From NCBI RefSeq assembly GCF_009870125.1, contig NC_046679.1, positions 21,328,001-21,392,000 of the forward strand: a stretch of 64,000 bases of DNA, written 5' to 3'. Positions 22,834 to 35,119 of this stretch are shown here, one piece after another. Both the position numbers and the translations under genes were made by a program. Numbering within the stretch: the stretch's first letter is position 1; each line of letters starts with the position of its first letter. The notes under the pieces are model-generated. The model saw only the letters and a program-made list of their open reading frames with translations, did not search any database and had not been told where the DNA came from. Source of the DNA: Drosophila pseudoobscura (lineage: Eukaryota > Arthropoda > Insecta > Diptera > Drosophilidae).

Positions 22834-25179
22834 ATGAATATCTGCGCGGAGGGCGGCGCGGCCGAGATGAACAATTTACATTTTACGGCCACTTGCGATA
22901 TGTTGGATCTGGACCCGGCGATCAAGTTGAAGGCACTTGCCGCCTTTCAACAATCGACCAGCGATGGCGGGCTAACCGAGAAGCGGGATGTGCAAGAATG
23001 GCTCTGCTGTGCCGTCTATTGTGAGCTGCAGCGGGTGAAGATCAAGGACATGCTCGATGCCAAACTCATCACCGACTATCCAACGAATGCAGCGGAAAAG
23101 GCAGGCACCAGCTGCTGGAACTTGTCACTGACCAAATTACTCGCGGCATTCAAGGTGAACATTAATCAGTTTATGGAGAGAATGAAGCAATGGAACGTGC
23201 TGGTCAAGAACGAAAAGGTCTTTCAGCAGGAGATCGACGATCTGCATAGACGGCTATGCATGACCCTAATCATTAGGAAACACTACCAGCGCTTATTCGA
23301 TCGCCTGTTCGTACTGCCAGAGGAGGACACTGAGAACGTAGAGGCTCGTTCCATCCACACATCACTGTACGAGTTTGGCTGGCTTCTGTTTTTGACCATC
23401 CGAAACGAGCTGCCCGGCTTCGCCACCTCGAATCTGGTGAGTGGCTGTCAGGTGCTCATCTGCACTTTGGAGCTTCTCTACGTGAATGCCTTGGAGATGG
23501 GCAATGCCTGGGTGATTAACAGGACGTTTCCAGGTGTGCCCAGCAAATGGGGCAGCGATGACTTTGACGATGGCCTGCTCCTCAAATACAGTGCACTGGA
23601 GGAAATCTGCTCACTGATCCCAGATCTGCCGCGGAAGGGTGTGCGTGTCATGAAGAACGCCTTCTTCCACAAGGCTCTGGTGGTGCTCTTCTCGGATCAG
23701 AATCTGCTGGGCAACGACACCTTCATGCGGGAGATCATTAAGGAGGGCCTCTTGGACGTCAATTTGGCTACTCTAAACCGGAACTACACAAACCATGTGG
23801 CCGACATCAGTGAGATCGATGAACGGTTTCTGTCTTGCAGCAAAAAAACGCCGCCCGCGAGGTATAAACCTAGGGTTCCTTACCGCTACAAGCAGCTTCA
23901 AAAGCTCCCCAAGGCGATGCCTTCGGTGATCACAGAAGCCTTGGACCCAGAGGACGCTGATGTGCTCAGCAATGTGGAGAATCTCGTGCTTGACATGGCC
24001 CGTACATTCGGGGTGTCCTCGCGAGATCACTTGAGCACAGATGCATCCGGTGAGTGCTTTGCGCTGGCCTGCCGACTCTACTACCAACTCCTTCAGAGGA
24101 TCATCAGCTCAGAGCTGTTGTTAAAGCCCCATCTGAAGATGGTCCAGCTGCTGAAACAGAGAACTCTGAGTTTCACACTGGTCGCCTGCTGCCTGGAGCT
24201 GGCCCTGCGCATCCGCGAGGATCGTGTGGAGGAACTAAAGTTTCCCTTTATCTTGAAATGTTACTCGCTGGATGCGTACGAATTTCAGAAAATCCTGGAG
24301 CTGGTGGTGCGGCACCGCACAGGTCTGATGGGCCGCGATCTGATCAAGCACCTACAGGCAGTCGAGGACGAGTGTCTCGGATCGCTGATGTTCCGCGGAG
24401 ACTCGTCATTTTGGAAAATATTAGGCAAAGCGCAGCGTGTGCCCAGCTGTAAAGAGGTTCAGGCCAGGGAAAAGGAGAATGCGTTGGGATCAGGACCGGA
24501 GGAAAAAGCAAGGACCGGCTTTGTCATCTGTCTGTGCAAGTTCTATTGTCTGGCCAACCAACGCCTGGTTAACCTCTGCCAGAGCCTCGTCTTGATGGAA
24601 CATTTTCCCAAAATATGGCTCATTGCCGAGCACTCGTTCATCCAACAGGGCGGAGATCTCCTCAAGCAGCGGAATCTCGATCACCTGCTGATATGTGCCA
24701 TCCACTTGCATGCCCGCCTCAAGCGCCTGCGCCTCAACTTTAGTCAGATCCTCCAGCACTATCGCTGGCAGCCCCACGCCCGCAGGGAAGTCTATCGTGC
24801 GGTTCCTCTTGGCGATGGCCAGTCCGGGGACATCATTGACTTCTACAACAAGGTCTACGTGAAGAGCATGGAAGACTTTGCCCAGGGTCTGCGCAGTGCA
24901 AAGGAAGGTTTGCCTCTCCCAGCGCTTCAGGAAACATTGCCGAAAAAAAATCTGCTTTCATTAAATATTACCGTTTGCACGCAAGTCAAGCCGAAGAATC
25001 TTCAATATTGCAGCGGCACGTGGATCAAAGTAAACAAATCCAAGGCGGACCCGGAGGATGAGTCGACTTTGGTGGAGCTAGATCAACTGATAATAACGCC
25101 CCTGAAACGTGGCCATTCCAGCAATGATCTTGGTCTGCTGGCATCCCCGAATGTACTCAAACGCCAGTGCATACAGTGA
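22834..25179 (+). CDS. Rbf2: Retinoblastoma-family protein 2 (Rbf2)
   Basis: Intronless 781-residue frame, about the length of D. melanogaster Rbf2. Retinoblastoma-family proteins bind E2F/DP and repress E2F target genes; Rbf2 pairs with E2F2 as part of the dREAM/MMB complex. Visible regions: an N-terminal cyclin-like region (residues about 50-190, including CCAVYCELQRVKIKDML), pocket box A from about 390 to 530 (ALACRLYYQLLQRIISSELL), a spacer, and pocket box B from about 562 to 700 (GFVICLCKFYCLANQRLVNL and the family motif DIIDFYNKVYV). A short Ser/Pro C-terminus follows (TPLKRG, a minimal CDK-type site, and a second SP). The ATG at 22834 is the first in frame; an internal Met at residue 12 is an alternative. 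AATAAA is at 25276-25281. The gene is convergent with moira. Confidence 0.9.
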   Translation: MNICAEGGAAEMNNLHFTATCDMLDLDPAIKLKALAAFQQSTSDGGLTEKRDVQEWLCCAVYCELQRVKIKDMLDAKLITDYPTNAAEKAGTSCWNLSLTKLLAAFKVNINQFMERMKQWNVLVKNEKVFQQEIDDLHRRLCMTLIIRKHYQRLFDRLFVLPEEDTENVEARSIHTSLYEFGWLLFLTIRNELPGFATSNLVSGCQVLICTLELLYVNALEMGNAWVINRTFPGVPSKWGSDDFDDGLLLKYSALEEICSLIPDLPRKGVRVMKNAFFHKALVVLFSDQNLLGNDTFMREIIKEGLLDVNLATLNRNYTNHVADISEIDERFLSCSKKTPPARYKPRVPYRYKQLQKLPKAMPSVITEALDPEDADVLSNVENLVLDMARTFGVSSRDHLSTDASGECFALACRLYYQLLQRIISSELLLKPHLKMVQLLKQRTLSFTLVACCLELALRIREDRVEELKFPFILKCYSLDAYEFQKILELVVRHRTGLMGRDLIKHLQAVEDECLGSLMFRGDSSFWKILGKAQRVPSCKEVQAREKENALGSGPEEKARTGFVICLCKFYCLANQRLVNLCQSLVLMEHFPKIWLIAEHSFIQQGGDLLKQRNLDHLLICAIHLHARLKRLRLNFSQILQHYRWQPHARREVYRAVPLGDGQSGDIIDFYNKVYVKSMEDFAQGLRSAKEGLPLPALQETLPKKNLLSLNITVCTQVKPKNLQYCSGTWIKVNKSKADPEDESTLVELDQLIITPLKRGHSSNDLGLLASPNVLKRQCIQ

Positions 25180-25622
25180 TTCGAACTGAACCCACCCACA
25201 TTTCTGGCTACATTTTACGTAGCATATAGATTATGCTATCACCTTAAGGAAACTCTCATTGTAAATGAAGTAAGAAATAAAGTAAAGACAAGTCTGTACA
25301 AACGGGTCGAGCATTTGTATTTGTAAATATATTTTTATTGAATGGATTGTTTGTATTTTGAAACTTAGATTCAAATAATTGTGCACCGCAGGGGCGGAGG
25401 CAGAGGCAGAGGGGACTCGACTGATACGAAACGAAACTAAAAGACATATACAGCACACGAGAAGCTGGGCGGGATTACAGTAAAAGACTTTGTTTTGGGC
25501 TTTGAGTGGAGCAAAATAAAAAGAGAGAGAGGAGGAGGAGGAGGAGAGTACACATAAGACATAATGAGAGCGTACGACTTAAACTTAAATAATTTTTGCT
25601 GGCTTATACGTTAAATAAAGAG

Positions 25623-28600
25623 TTAAGATGGAGGAGCGACGGCTGGAGCAGCCACAGGAGCCACAGCGCTGGCCGGAGGAATGCTTGAGACAGCGGGCGG
25701 CAACACCACCGGTCCCCCCGGTGCACTTGGGGCCTCGGCAACAGGTGCACTGATTGGCGGTGTGGTATCTAGATGACCAGAGAAGTTCATTAATCTTTCC
25801 CATTCAATTGGAAACCTTTTTTTAATCACTTACCCATCGCTGTGGGTGCCTGAGGTTGCGCCGCCGCTGCGGCTGCTGCTGCGGCGACTGCTGCCGCTGC
25901 TCCTGCTTGTTCGCTGGCAGTGGCCAAAACGGCAGGTATTCCGCCTCCTGGTGGAGGTGCTCCACCAGTAGCTGCCGTCGCCATGGGCGGCGCTGCAAAA
26001 GACGCCCCATTTGGCGGCGGACCCACGCCCACAGCTGCTATGTGCGGCGGTAGGGGCTGATGCTGTGCCGATGGTGCGGCCAGCGGCTGGGGCTGCACCT
26101 GCGTCTGATGGGGCGGCAGTGGCTGCTGCTGCTGCGCATGCAGATGCTGTGGCAGTGGCTGCTGCTGTTGTGGCTGCTGCGGTGGCGGCGTCGGCTGTTG
26201 TTGCTGCTGCTGCTGCTGTTGCAGGATCATGGTACCGGCAGCGGCTGCCTGGCCCTGCAGCTCCTGCTGCAGACGATGATGCGCCTGCTGGCGGGCCCGG
26301 AACTCGGCGGCCTTCAACTGCTCCAAATGGAACTGCTGACGCTCTGTAATCAGCTGCTGTCGCTGGTACTCCAGGCCCTCGCGCTCCCTCTCCATGGTGG
26401 CCTCCAGCTCCTCAAAGTGCCTCAGTTTGATCTCCAGCTTCTTCATTTGCGTCTCGACCAGCAGGGCCACCAAAGACTTGATCTTGCGCTCCTCGAGGGC
26501 AGCCAAATGCTTGGCCTTGACGGCCGCCGAGGCCAGAGCGGCTGCTGCTGCCGTCTGCATGTTGTTCTCACTGAAGGCTCCCTCCTTGTTGCTGCCTTGG
26601 CCACTCGAGCCATCCTTGGAGCCATCGCTGCCATCCTTCGTCTCCCCGTCGCCACTGTTCTCCTCCGTTTTGATGTCAACATCCACTCCGCCTGCTCCAC
26701 TGCCACTGGGGACGACTGCTGCTGATGCGGCTGCTGTTGGGTCTGTGGGTGAGGATTTATTTGATTTGTCTGTTTTGCTGGCTTTATCCGACGAATCTTT
26801 CGGTTTCTTATTATCTGTAGTAGTGTTCGTGTTGCTTGTGGCTGTCGATGATGATGATGATGATGTGGAACTAGAGTCTGTGTTTGTGTTCGTCTTGGTA
26901 TCCGATTTCGTTTTGTCTTTGGACTTGGCATCGTCTGTTGTGTTGGTGGTTTTTGTTGTTGTTGTTGTTGTTGTAGAACATAAAAACGAAAAAAAAAAAC
27001 AAATAAATGACGGCCACATTTCAAACGAATTACAAATTTGCGCATTAAAATCAAATTCAATCAACAAAAAAGAAAGGAAACAGAACATTCCCTCTTAAAA
27101 TCTCTATAGATATCCATTGAATTACCGTCTTTCTTGGTAAGATCCTTCATTTCCTCATCACTTCCTGCTCCTCCGCCTGCGCCACCGGCAGCTGTGGCCG
27201 AGCCGCTGCTACCATCCTTGCTCTCCTCATCCTCCTTGTCGTTGCCAGTGCCCGCAATCCCGCTGTTGGACAAACCAAAGTTCGGATTGAACTTGCCGCC
27301 GGCGGAGGCCTTCTTCACGCTCTTTATATGGATGTCCATAATGGTGGCTGGCACCTCGTCCTAACGACAGAAGAGATTACGATTGCAGGTTGAAACATCA
27401 AAGGTTAACAAAGTATAAAGAAATTAATGAATTTCCCCCACCTTTATGGCTGCAAATTCCTCCATGGCTGCCTTGGCGGCTGCGGCGGCCACCCGGGGAT
27501 CCACCACAGAGGCTAAAAATGCCACCGTGGACATAATGGGATTGCCGCTCTTGCTGAATGGGATGGGCTGACAGCCCAGGGGTCCCAGAAAGCCGCCATC
27601 GTCCTCCAGATAGGGGTCTTCGATGGGCAGCCGAAGGAAATGCAAAATGCACTCGTCCTGGGTGCGGGAGCCCACATGCTCGCACACCTTGTTCCAGTCG
27701 TCCTTGTGCATCTCCAGACCCTCGAGCAGAAGCAGTGTCTCCTGGTCGGTCCACTCCCTGGACATGCTGGCCGCCGTGCGGTTCCTCATGGCAGCCGGCT
27801 TCTTGGCATACTGATCCAGCTTCAAGCCAAATTGGCTCACGCCAGAGCTCAATCCACTGGCGGCTCCATTCTCCAAGGCCTCCGTCTTGATGGCGCCAAG
27901 GGTGCCGCTCTTGTCGCCGCCCAAGCTCTCTAAGCTACCATCCTTGCCCAGCGGCTTCTTGTCGAGATCCAGCAGCGTCTTGGCGGCCGATGGCTGCTGA
28001 GTTTTTTGCGGATTAATGGCCTGCAAGCCCGAGGGCGTGTCGGACAGGATATGGAAATGCGAGGTAGGCGGCGGTCCCATGGGCGTGGGACGCAGATCTG
28101 CATCGATCTGGTAGTTGATCAATCCCCACTGCTCCAGGAAGGCATGAACCCGCATAATGGCACACACATCTCCCGCTAGATTGCGTCTACAGGCGGTGCT
28201 GGTCAAGTACTCCGTGGGATTGAGTCTAAAATGAAAGGAATACGATGTAAACTGGCAGATAGAGCAGTATTTATAGGAGTACGGCACCTGTAGGTATCTA
28301 TCATAAAGTTTCTATAGGCCATGTAGATCTCTGGGGTCTTGGATTTGTTTTTGCTGTTAAAGAACTCTGGCATCGCGCGCTTCTCGATCACGTGGATGGA
28401 GTTGTAGTCAAACCATGCCGAATACGAGGGCACAATGATGTGGTGCGTCTGCTCGGTCACATTATCCTCCATATCCTCCTTGACGGACGAGGAGAACTCC
28501 TGGGTGTTGCTGTTGTCGCTCGTCTTGCCCGTCTGCGAGTTGTCCCCATCGCCTGTGGACAGTGCCTGGGCAGCACTCCCCCCAGTCATCTCATCGTCCA

Positions 28601-30086
28601 GATCCGTCATCGTTCCACCTAAAGGGATGCAAAAATATGCTCAACATGCAATCCTAGGAAGAAAAAGAGACCACTCACCCTTGATGGGCATCATATCGTT
28701 GTCGCCACGCGATTTGCTACCCGGTGCTGGACTGGAAGTCGATTGCAAGGCCGTACTGGCCTTGTGCACCTCCTGAACATTCGGTTCGGCCGGCGGATCA
28801 TCCAGGTCCCGCGTCAGATCTTCATCTTCCTCATCGTTTCTGGTTTTCTTGTGAATCACGGCCGGGGAACGCTTGCGCTTGCCGGGCTTCGATGTGGATG
28901 TTGTGGGCGAGGGCGAGCGACGTCGCTTCTGCTTTCCAGTGCTGGTGCTGGGCTTTTTCTTTTCATCGCCAAAGGACATGATGTCGTCGATGGACATGCG
29001 CTGCTTGTGGGTCTTCTTCTTGCCCTGCTCATCCACCTCATAGTCCTCCTCGGCCATCCATTCGTTGTACTGCTCCAAGTCGAGGATCCAGGAGGCCGAG
29101 ACGCGCCACCTCTCAGCCGGAGATTCCGGATTTTCGGGAATATTCTCCGGCAAATCGAAGCTGTTGACCGTCCACGAATCATAGGATTCGGGAAAGTAGT
29201 ACCAATGCAGCATCACATGACTGCCACGCTTGAAAATGGGACGTGCATACTCGTCCGGATGCGGATCCACAATGGGATAGACAATGTGCGTGGCATCCTC
29301 CTCGTCGGTGACGATTTCCACCCTCCGATTGTCGAGAATCTCGCGCAGCCGTCCCTCGAAACCCTTCTCGATCTCCGGCCTTATATAGATGTAGGGTATG
29401 CGGTATAGATCCGCCTCCACCAGAGCCTGCTCGATCTCGATCAGCAGCTGAATGTTGGGATCCTTCCTCGTGGGATTCTTGCCAATGGAAAAGTCAAACT
29501 TCTTTCCCCGCTGCTCCGCGCGGAATCGGAACATCGTGGAGAAGATGATGCACAGACCTCCGCCGTTCTTAAAGTCCAGAAAGCAACGCATCTGACGGGA
29601 GGAAGGGAAGACATTTCGATTAACGCTGCTCGTTCCACAAATATAATATCCAAATCCCATCCCCGAAATTATAATATTCGCATGTACACACGAACACGTA
29701 CACAGAACACCCTGTACAAAGAGCACCCTCCCCACACACGACTACTAACCGGAATTCTGGTCGCCGGCGGCTCGGCCGAATTTTTGCCCAGCTTCGCCTC
29801 CACATATTGCAGAAATTGTATAAGCAATTGAGCCAGGGATTCCTTGGTAATGGGCTCCGAGCTGTGCGCCAGGTACTAAAAGGGAAGAGTTTTTGCAATT
29901 GATTGTTTTTTTTCCACGAACTAAAGCGCCATTTTTGTTTTGCGTCGGCAGCGTTGTTGTACTCACCTTTTTACAATTCTTTTGCAGCCATTGCCTGATT
30001 GATTCGAAGCCCTGCAGCGTCTCTGACGACTGAAAGAAGTCAATATTCGGACTTCCGTCCTTCTTGGGGCCCAGTGTGTTCATCAT
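25623..30086 (-). CDS. mor: Moira, BAP155 subunit of the Brahma SWI/SNF complex
   Basis: Eight exons on the minus strand: 30086-29967, 29875-29750, 29591-28679, 28618-28288, 28225-27442, 27360-27126, 26934-25834, 25768-25623. Phases close to 1251 residues. Moira is the SMARCC1/2 homologue and scaffolds the BAP and PBAP remodelling complexes in the nucleus. In order: the N-terminal BRCT/chromo-like region (residues 1-300, with [12 protein letters not shown] near the start), a basic Ser/Pro stretch ([20 protein letters not shown]), SWIRM from about 445 ([14 protein letters not shown]), SANT about 653-703 ([20 protein letters not shown]), a Ser/Thr/Lys-rich linker, a coiled coil ([20 protein letters not shown]), then a long Gln/Pro/Ala-rich tail. 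The acceptor of the 26934 exon follows a (CAA)n tract and is the least certain junction. ATG 30083 is an alternative start, giving one residue fewer. Confidence 0.93.
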
Positions 30087-30337
30087 GCAACACTTTTTAT
30101 GGGCTTTTATCAATTATATTTGCAGTTTTCCGGAAAAAGAAATCACTATCGAAAACGAAAAAGGGACGCACACAAATTACCGAAATAATCGATTGTGGGA
30201 GTGCATCCCTGGGGAAACAATCGGTGCGGATACCGATGTTTTTCAAACCTATAAATGTTAGTGGTGTGCTGTGATATTTTCATATGATTGGAGGTATCGC
30301 ACAAAATCACAGATATTTCTTTTGCGCTACCCTGTTC

Positions 30338-30498
30338 ATCGATAACTATATTCTTATCTATCGACGAGAAAAAACAGAAAAACAGTGTAATTTGATGCAA
30401 TATTCCACAGAAAATATCCGCATTCCCGTTCATAACAATATTACCAATACTTTATCAACTCAACCAAAACTATATATCGATGTATTGATGTATCGATA
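30338..30498. promoter_or_regulatory. DRE elements upstream of moira
   Basis: A perfect TATCGATA is at 30491-30498 and an ATCGATA at 30338-30344, with further ATCGAT-type cores between. They lie 250-410 bases upstream of the moira start codon and just left of the TATA-like sequence at about 30599. They could serve moira (-), the rightward transcript, or both. Confidence 0.5.
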
Positions 30499-30598
30499 CC
30501 CAGTTTTATCTCCATCTCGCTCTGCCATCTGCCGTTCGTCTATTACTGTCTCCCTCACACCGCCTAAAAACTGCATGTTTCGTGCTGAGCCAAGCACA

Positions 30599-31121
30599 CT
30601 ATAAATGTAACAGCCATCGGAACAACATGACTCCTGAAAACGAAAACCGAAAATTAAAAAGCCCCGTGCGGACGGAGAGTGTTTGTGTCAGCGTGAAGCC
30701 CAATGTTAAGTTAAAACATTGATTGTATGCGACCAAACGACATTTGCCGCATTCTAATTAAATACGCCACGCCGGACCCCAGACCGAAACGCGTATGCAA
30801 GTGTGTGTGTGCGTGAAAAATCAATTGTGCGTGCGTGTGCGAGTGAACAAGAAAACGCGATTTGTGACGCTGCTTGCGAAAAAAAAACGTTGAACGCTGC
30901 AGCAGCAGCAGCAGAGCGGAGCAAGGAGTAGGGGGCATTGATTGTACAGTTTTTGGGAGCATACAAATCAATTAGAAAATGCAGAGCGCATGAGTTGAAT
31001 CGCAAGTTGCAAAACCTTGCGCGAGAGACTTGCCAGTCGCGTGTCCCCTCACAAAAGCTGATTGCTTGTTGGGAGGGGGAAAGGTAGGCCGCCGCCGCCA
31101 CAAACGCAACCATTGCCAAAG
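30599..31121 (+). promoter_or_regulatory. Candidate rightward promoter and noncoding first exon
   Basis: A TATAAA at about 30599-30604 is followed by some 500 bases of non-repetitive, CAG-rich, open-leader-like sequence ending in a strong donor (CCAAAG|GTGAGT, after 31121). A good acceptor (CTTTCCAG) ends at 35317, 98 bases before the Hel89B start codon. A leader exon of Hel89B, or of the small unexplained gene just upstream of it, would explain both. This is inference from splice sites only. Confidence 0.35.
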
Positions 31122-34100
31122 GTGAGTGATATAACATTAAAAAACATGCATATCTAATGAGTACGTACACGTTCTGTTCTCCATAATAGCAGCAGTCGAG
31201 CTTTATTCTCGCCAGAGAGATTATTGCATTGGTGTTATTCCACATGGGGCACGGGGGGCGTTGTGTTAGCCGAGGGTCGGGTCTCCCTCGCGCTGCTGCC
31301 AGTTTAGCGTATTTCAGGCTAGATCTGTCATTTTGGCCTATATTAGCTGTTGAGCTGGTTTTAGCTTTAAATGTAAATTGCATCTCTTCTGTAGATTGGA
31401 ACTAGTTTATTTGTGCATCTCCGATGCTGCTCTCTGTCCATTTGTTTTCCACAAAATGTCCCTTTTTTTGGTGTATTTATTTGTAGCTTATTTTGTTCGG
31501 GTTTTAGCTTTTTTTGGGATATTTGTTTTGTATGGACTCTGAAATTCTGGCAGCACTGACGTCTCCGCTTATCGTCGACTGCGACAGCGGCAGAGGCGTT
31601 GCCAGCGTTTTGCTTCCGTTGCCCGTTTCCATGTGTGTGGGTGTGTGTGTAATGCTTATGTTATTGCTGTGCTGCTCTCTCGCACTCAGCACGCGGGGCC
31701 AAGGGGGCACAGTGTGTTTTGATAAGAGAGGAGCAGCCATTGAGGAAACTTTATTCAAAGCTCTGGAATATATGCTCTCGATTTGTCTGTGCACTAATTT
31801 CATAGGAAGTCCATTCTGAATGCTGTTTATCCGCTTGGGCCGGATAACAGTTGTTACAGATGTACAGTCGCGCTCACAATTATATGACCCAGTAAGAGCC
31901 ATCTTTTGCCTGAAATTATTGCCAAAACAAAACGAATTTTGTTCTTCTTTTGTGAGTTTTTGTTTTATCGCTTCGGTTTTTTCTTTGATTCTTGGCAGCT
32001 GAAACCCCTATCCCAAGTGAAATGCGCCTCGTTCTAGTATTTTTAGTCGGCAGCACATTGCTCAATTTGTTTTTAGTCTTTTGCTATTTGTGTCGTCCGG
32101 CCAGCGGTGGGGCGGATGGTGGTGGTGGTCGGCAGCCCATTCATTGGACTCTATTCTCTGTTGTTGCCTCTCGGTTTCAGTGGGTGGACGAACTACAGTC
32201 GCCAGCCATCAGCCGCCACCATCAGCCACCAGCGTAGCAAAAATGTGGAATGCCCATACGTTGCGGGTGTCCACGTTGCCGCACAACAAGGCAATAGGCA
32301 ATACGAGTACGAGTACGAGTACGAGCAGCAGCCCCAAGCCGCAAGCAACAGAGCTCCAGCACCTGTATTTATTTATGGTCTGCTGCCGTAATCGACGACA
32401 AGCCCCATTGACGGACTCACACTCTGGGTACTGCTGCAGTCTCTTTCTCTCTGTCTCTTACTGGCTTCCTCCTCTTTCTTGCCGTCTCTCTTCGACGCTT
32501 GGGGTAGGGCGACTCTTGAACTAGTTTCCAAAACGGAGCCTCAACTTTTTGCATACCCTACTACCCTTTCTTGTGGGGGCATAATGGCCATTGCAAAGCT
32601 GTTGGAGCGCACAGAAATATAAGTTATGTATTTCTTGCATCCAGGAATGTCTTAATTTCAGGAATATTGGTTGCTCAGCTTAAGGGATATTGCATCTTCT
32701 AGGGTATCCAAAGATTCGTCATTGTTTCTTGTCTTTTGTTTTTGTGGCATATAAATACCTGAGGAACAACAATTGAATATTCAATAGGTTTTAGTTGTAG
32801 AACTAGATGCTCTGCCTCCGAAAGTGCGTCATTCCATCCATTACCATCCAAGCCATCCCCATATGATTCCCAGAACTCCTCTTTCAGTTCTGTTTGTTTT
32901 GCCAATAAATTCGATTGGGTACTCTGTACAGCAGTGTGTGCAACATTCTGCGCTGCAGCTGTTATAATATCCCCCACCTCACCCCCCATTATTGTTGTCG
33001 AAATAAATATTGAACTTTCATCTAGCAAAAACAGTCGAAATTTGCCCCCAAAAATGGATTGGGAGCACAGCCACATGAACATCGAGAAATATGCTTTAAT
33101 TTTTTAAGGATGAAATTTCTTAAAAAACCTATAAATTGCGACAAACTAACTGTGGAATGTATGTACATACTAATTTCTAAATAAATGGTTATGGCCATGT
33201 CCCCATGCCTTAATCGTTCCGTTTATGTGTCCACACCATATTGATAATAATGAAAATGTGGGCCCATTCGGGCGGCAGGCAGTCAGGCAGGCAGGCAGCT
33301 TATCTATCGCAGAAAATGTATAAATAAACGTGCAACCCCCCGCCCCCCACACGCCCCACCGTCCACATGCCACATAGTAGACCGAAGAACAGCGCGACAA
33401 TGGGAAATGGGTAAAATCAATACAATAATTGCGATGGCGATTGCCGCATTTTGTATTTGTCGATTTTCATCTAATGGAAGTTTAATTACAAAGCATTTTC
33501 CAAAAGGCCCGCTTTCAGGGGCAGAGCCAGAGCTAGAGCCACGCCACCTGCCAAGGTCTCGGTACAATATATAGATATAGTAATCGATATAGTAGGGACT
33601 CCTCTTTAAATGGTTTATCCATGCGACACATGTCTCCCCCCCCCCCATACAAATGCTTTCATTATTTGTTTATTCTTTTATTTATGTTTATGTAAGTGTG
33701 TGTTTTTTATTGGATATTAAGCACGTGACTGGGTATTATCATAGGATAGGCCATTACGTATCGTATTCTTGTAATTCTAGAATTGGTTTCTACGTCGTCA
33801 GTTCTTTTCGAGAACTTCTTTGCGTTGGTTCAGTGAACCTTAAGTTTCTGTTTCTCTGCTGCTTATCTCTCTTCTCCCTCTCCCTCTCTCTCTCCTTCTT
33901 CCTTCTTCCAAATACCCCGCTGATAAGACATCTAAAAAAGAAAAGGGAGTGCTCTTATCTTTTCTGAATACTATATTGGTAATCCGCTTATTGGGTAAAC
34001 GAATGCTTGTGCTATTCACCTTTTTGATACCACGACGTCCACAGGGCAGTGCATTCAACGTTCACACGTGACTGGCAAAACCAAAAACAGCTGATTACCC

Positions 34101-35119
34101 AAAAAGCGACTCATTAACTCAGTAATTGTAGTTTTTTCTTATATTATTCGAATATTTCCCACCTCAGTTCATCTAAAAGCCACAAGTTTGGGTAATTTCG
34201 AATATATTTTAACCTTTTTTTGTTGTTATTTTATCCAAATATATCCCTAGAATCGCTCGTGGCGAATGGTCACATTCGTGCCACTTGCCAGACATTTTTC
34301 CTTTGACTTTTTGTCAGCGTCATTTGTGGGGAATGTGCCCCAACAGGGGCTTCTCCGCTTGATAAGTCGCTTTTCAATATCTTTAAAGACCGGCGTTGAT
34401 ATATCCCCTTTGCTCGTCACCTCGTCAGGTTCGGCGTAATACGGTTGCGCTTGTCCGTAGTCCCTGGTCGTATGCAAAATCCCGTAATTTACTCAATTGT
34501 CACGTTCTGCTCCCGAACGAACGCTCACGCCTCAACGGGCCAGTCAGGCACCAGAACACAGCACAACAGAGCCATTGAAGCACCCATTCAAGCAGTGAAT
34601 GAGTCAATTTGCGAGAGGCCCCTAGCCCACCTCTTATCGACCAAATGAAATGGGTTGAGGCACCACTGAAATCCTCTTCCCACACAATGGAGGCGGTCTC
34701 TGCCCACCCCCCCCTGCTCCTGGAAGCACTGTCCAAGCCTTTGTCCACGTGGCTCCTGGTTATTGGACAAAAGAGGCACTGGAAAATGTCATAAATCTAT
34801 GTTTTTGACCCCACAGACCAGACCCACCCCCCCCCCTCTGGAATGGCGGCAGTAGTTTATCGCACATTACTATGTGCATCTGTCTAATGCTAATGCAAAT
34901 GCAACTAACTAATAGTTAGAATAAATATATGTATAGTTTATAGAATAATATAGACAACCCAGAGGGTGCAAAAGGTCGCTCTCTCTCTCTCTCTGTCTGT
35001 CTGTCTATGATTATTATACAAATAGTACCCACATCATAACCACGAGATAGATGTAATTTTGATTGGCCTTGACAATGGTTTTTTATTTCTACCTGTAATA
35101 CGAATTTATGAAGTTTTAG
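31122..35119. other. Intergenic/leader-intron DNA between moira and Hel89B
   Basis: About 4 kb without a recognised gene, apart from the candidate coding stretch at 32699-32989. It contains a short (ACGAGT)n-type tract at about 32301-32325, poly-C runs at about 33637-33646 and 34829-34837, and (CT)n at about 34979-34996. It may be the intron of the leader exon described at 30.6-31.1 kb. Confidence 0.5.
32699..32989 (-). CDS. Candidate small protein, 96 aa, unrecognised
   Basis: A minus-strand frame open from 33082 to 32699; the start I prefer is the internal Met at 32989 (MGGEVGDIITAAAQNVAHTA). Its composition is protein-like: an Ala-rich helix, then an acidic, aromatic stretch (ELKEEFWESYGDGLDGNGWN) and an amphipathic segment (ALSEAEHLVLQLKPIEYSIV). 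A possible donor (CCTCAG|GTATTT) occurs near the end, so it may be an exon of a longer gene. It matches no family I know. A chance frame of this length is possible in this composition. Confidence 0.3.
   Translation of the reverse strand: MGGEVGDIITAAAQNVAHTAVQSTQSNLLAKQTELKEEFWESYGDGLDGNGWNDALSEAEHLVLQLKPIEYSIVVPQVFICHKNKRQETMTNLWIP

Noticed and set aside
26060-27098. Long plus-strand frames of 221 and 234 codons opposite moira exon 7
   Set aside because: They are antisense shadows of the Gln/Ala/Ser-rich moira tail (Leu-, Ala- and Val-rich runs), not independent genes.
30627-30722. Short plus-strand frame MTPENENRKLKSPVRTESVC near the TATA-like site
   Set aside because: It lies within 30 bases of the TATA sequence, probably at or before the start site. 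At most an upstream frame of a leader.
34247-34477. 76-codon minus-strand frame starting MHTTRDYGQAQPYYAE
   Set aside because: Composition is plausible, but it is short, lies alone in intergenic DNA, and has no splice or promoter support. Weaker than the 32.7-33.0 kb candidate.
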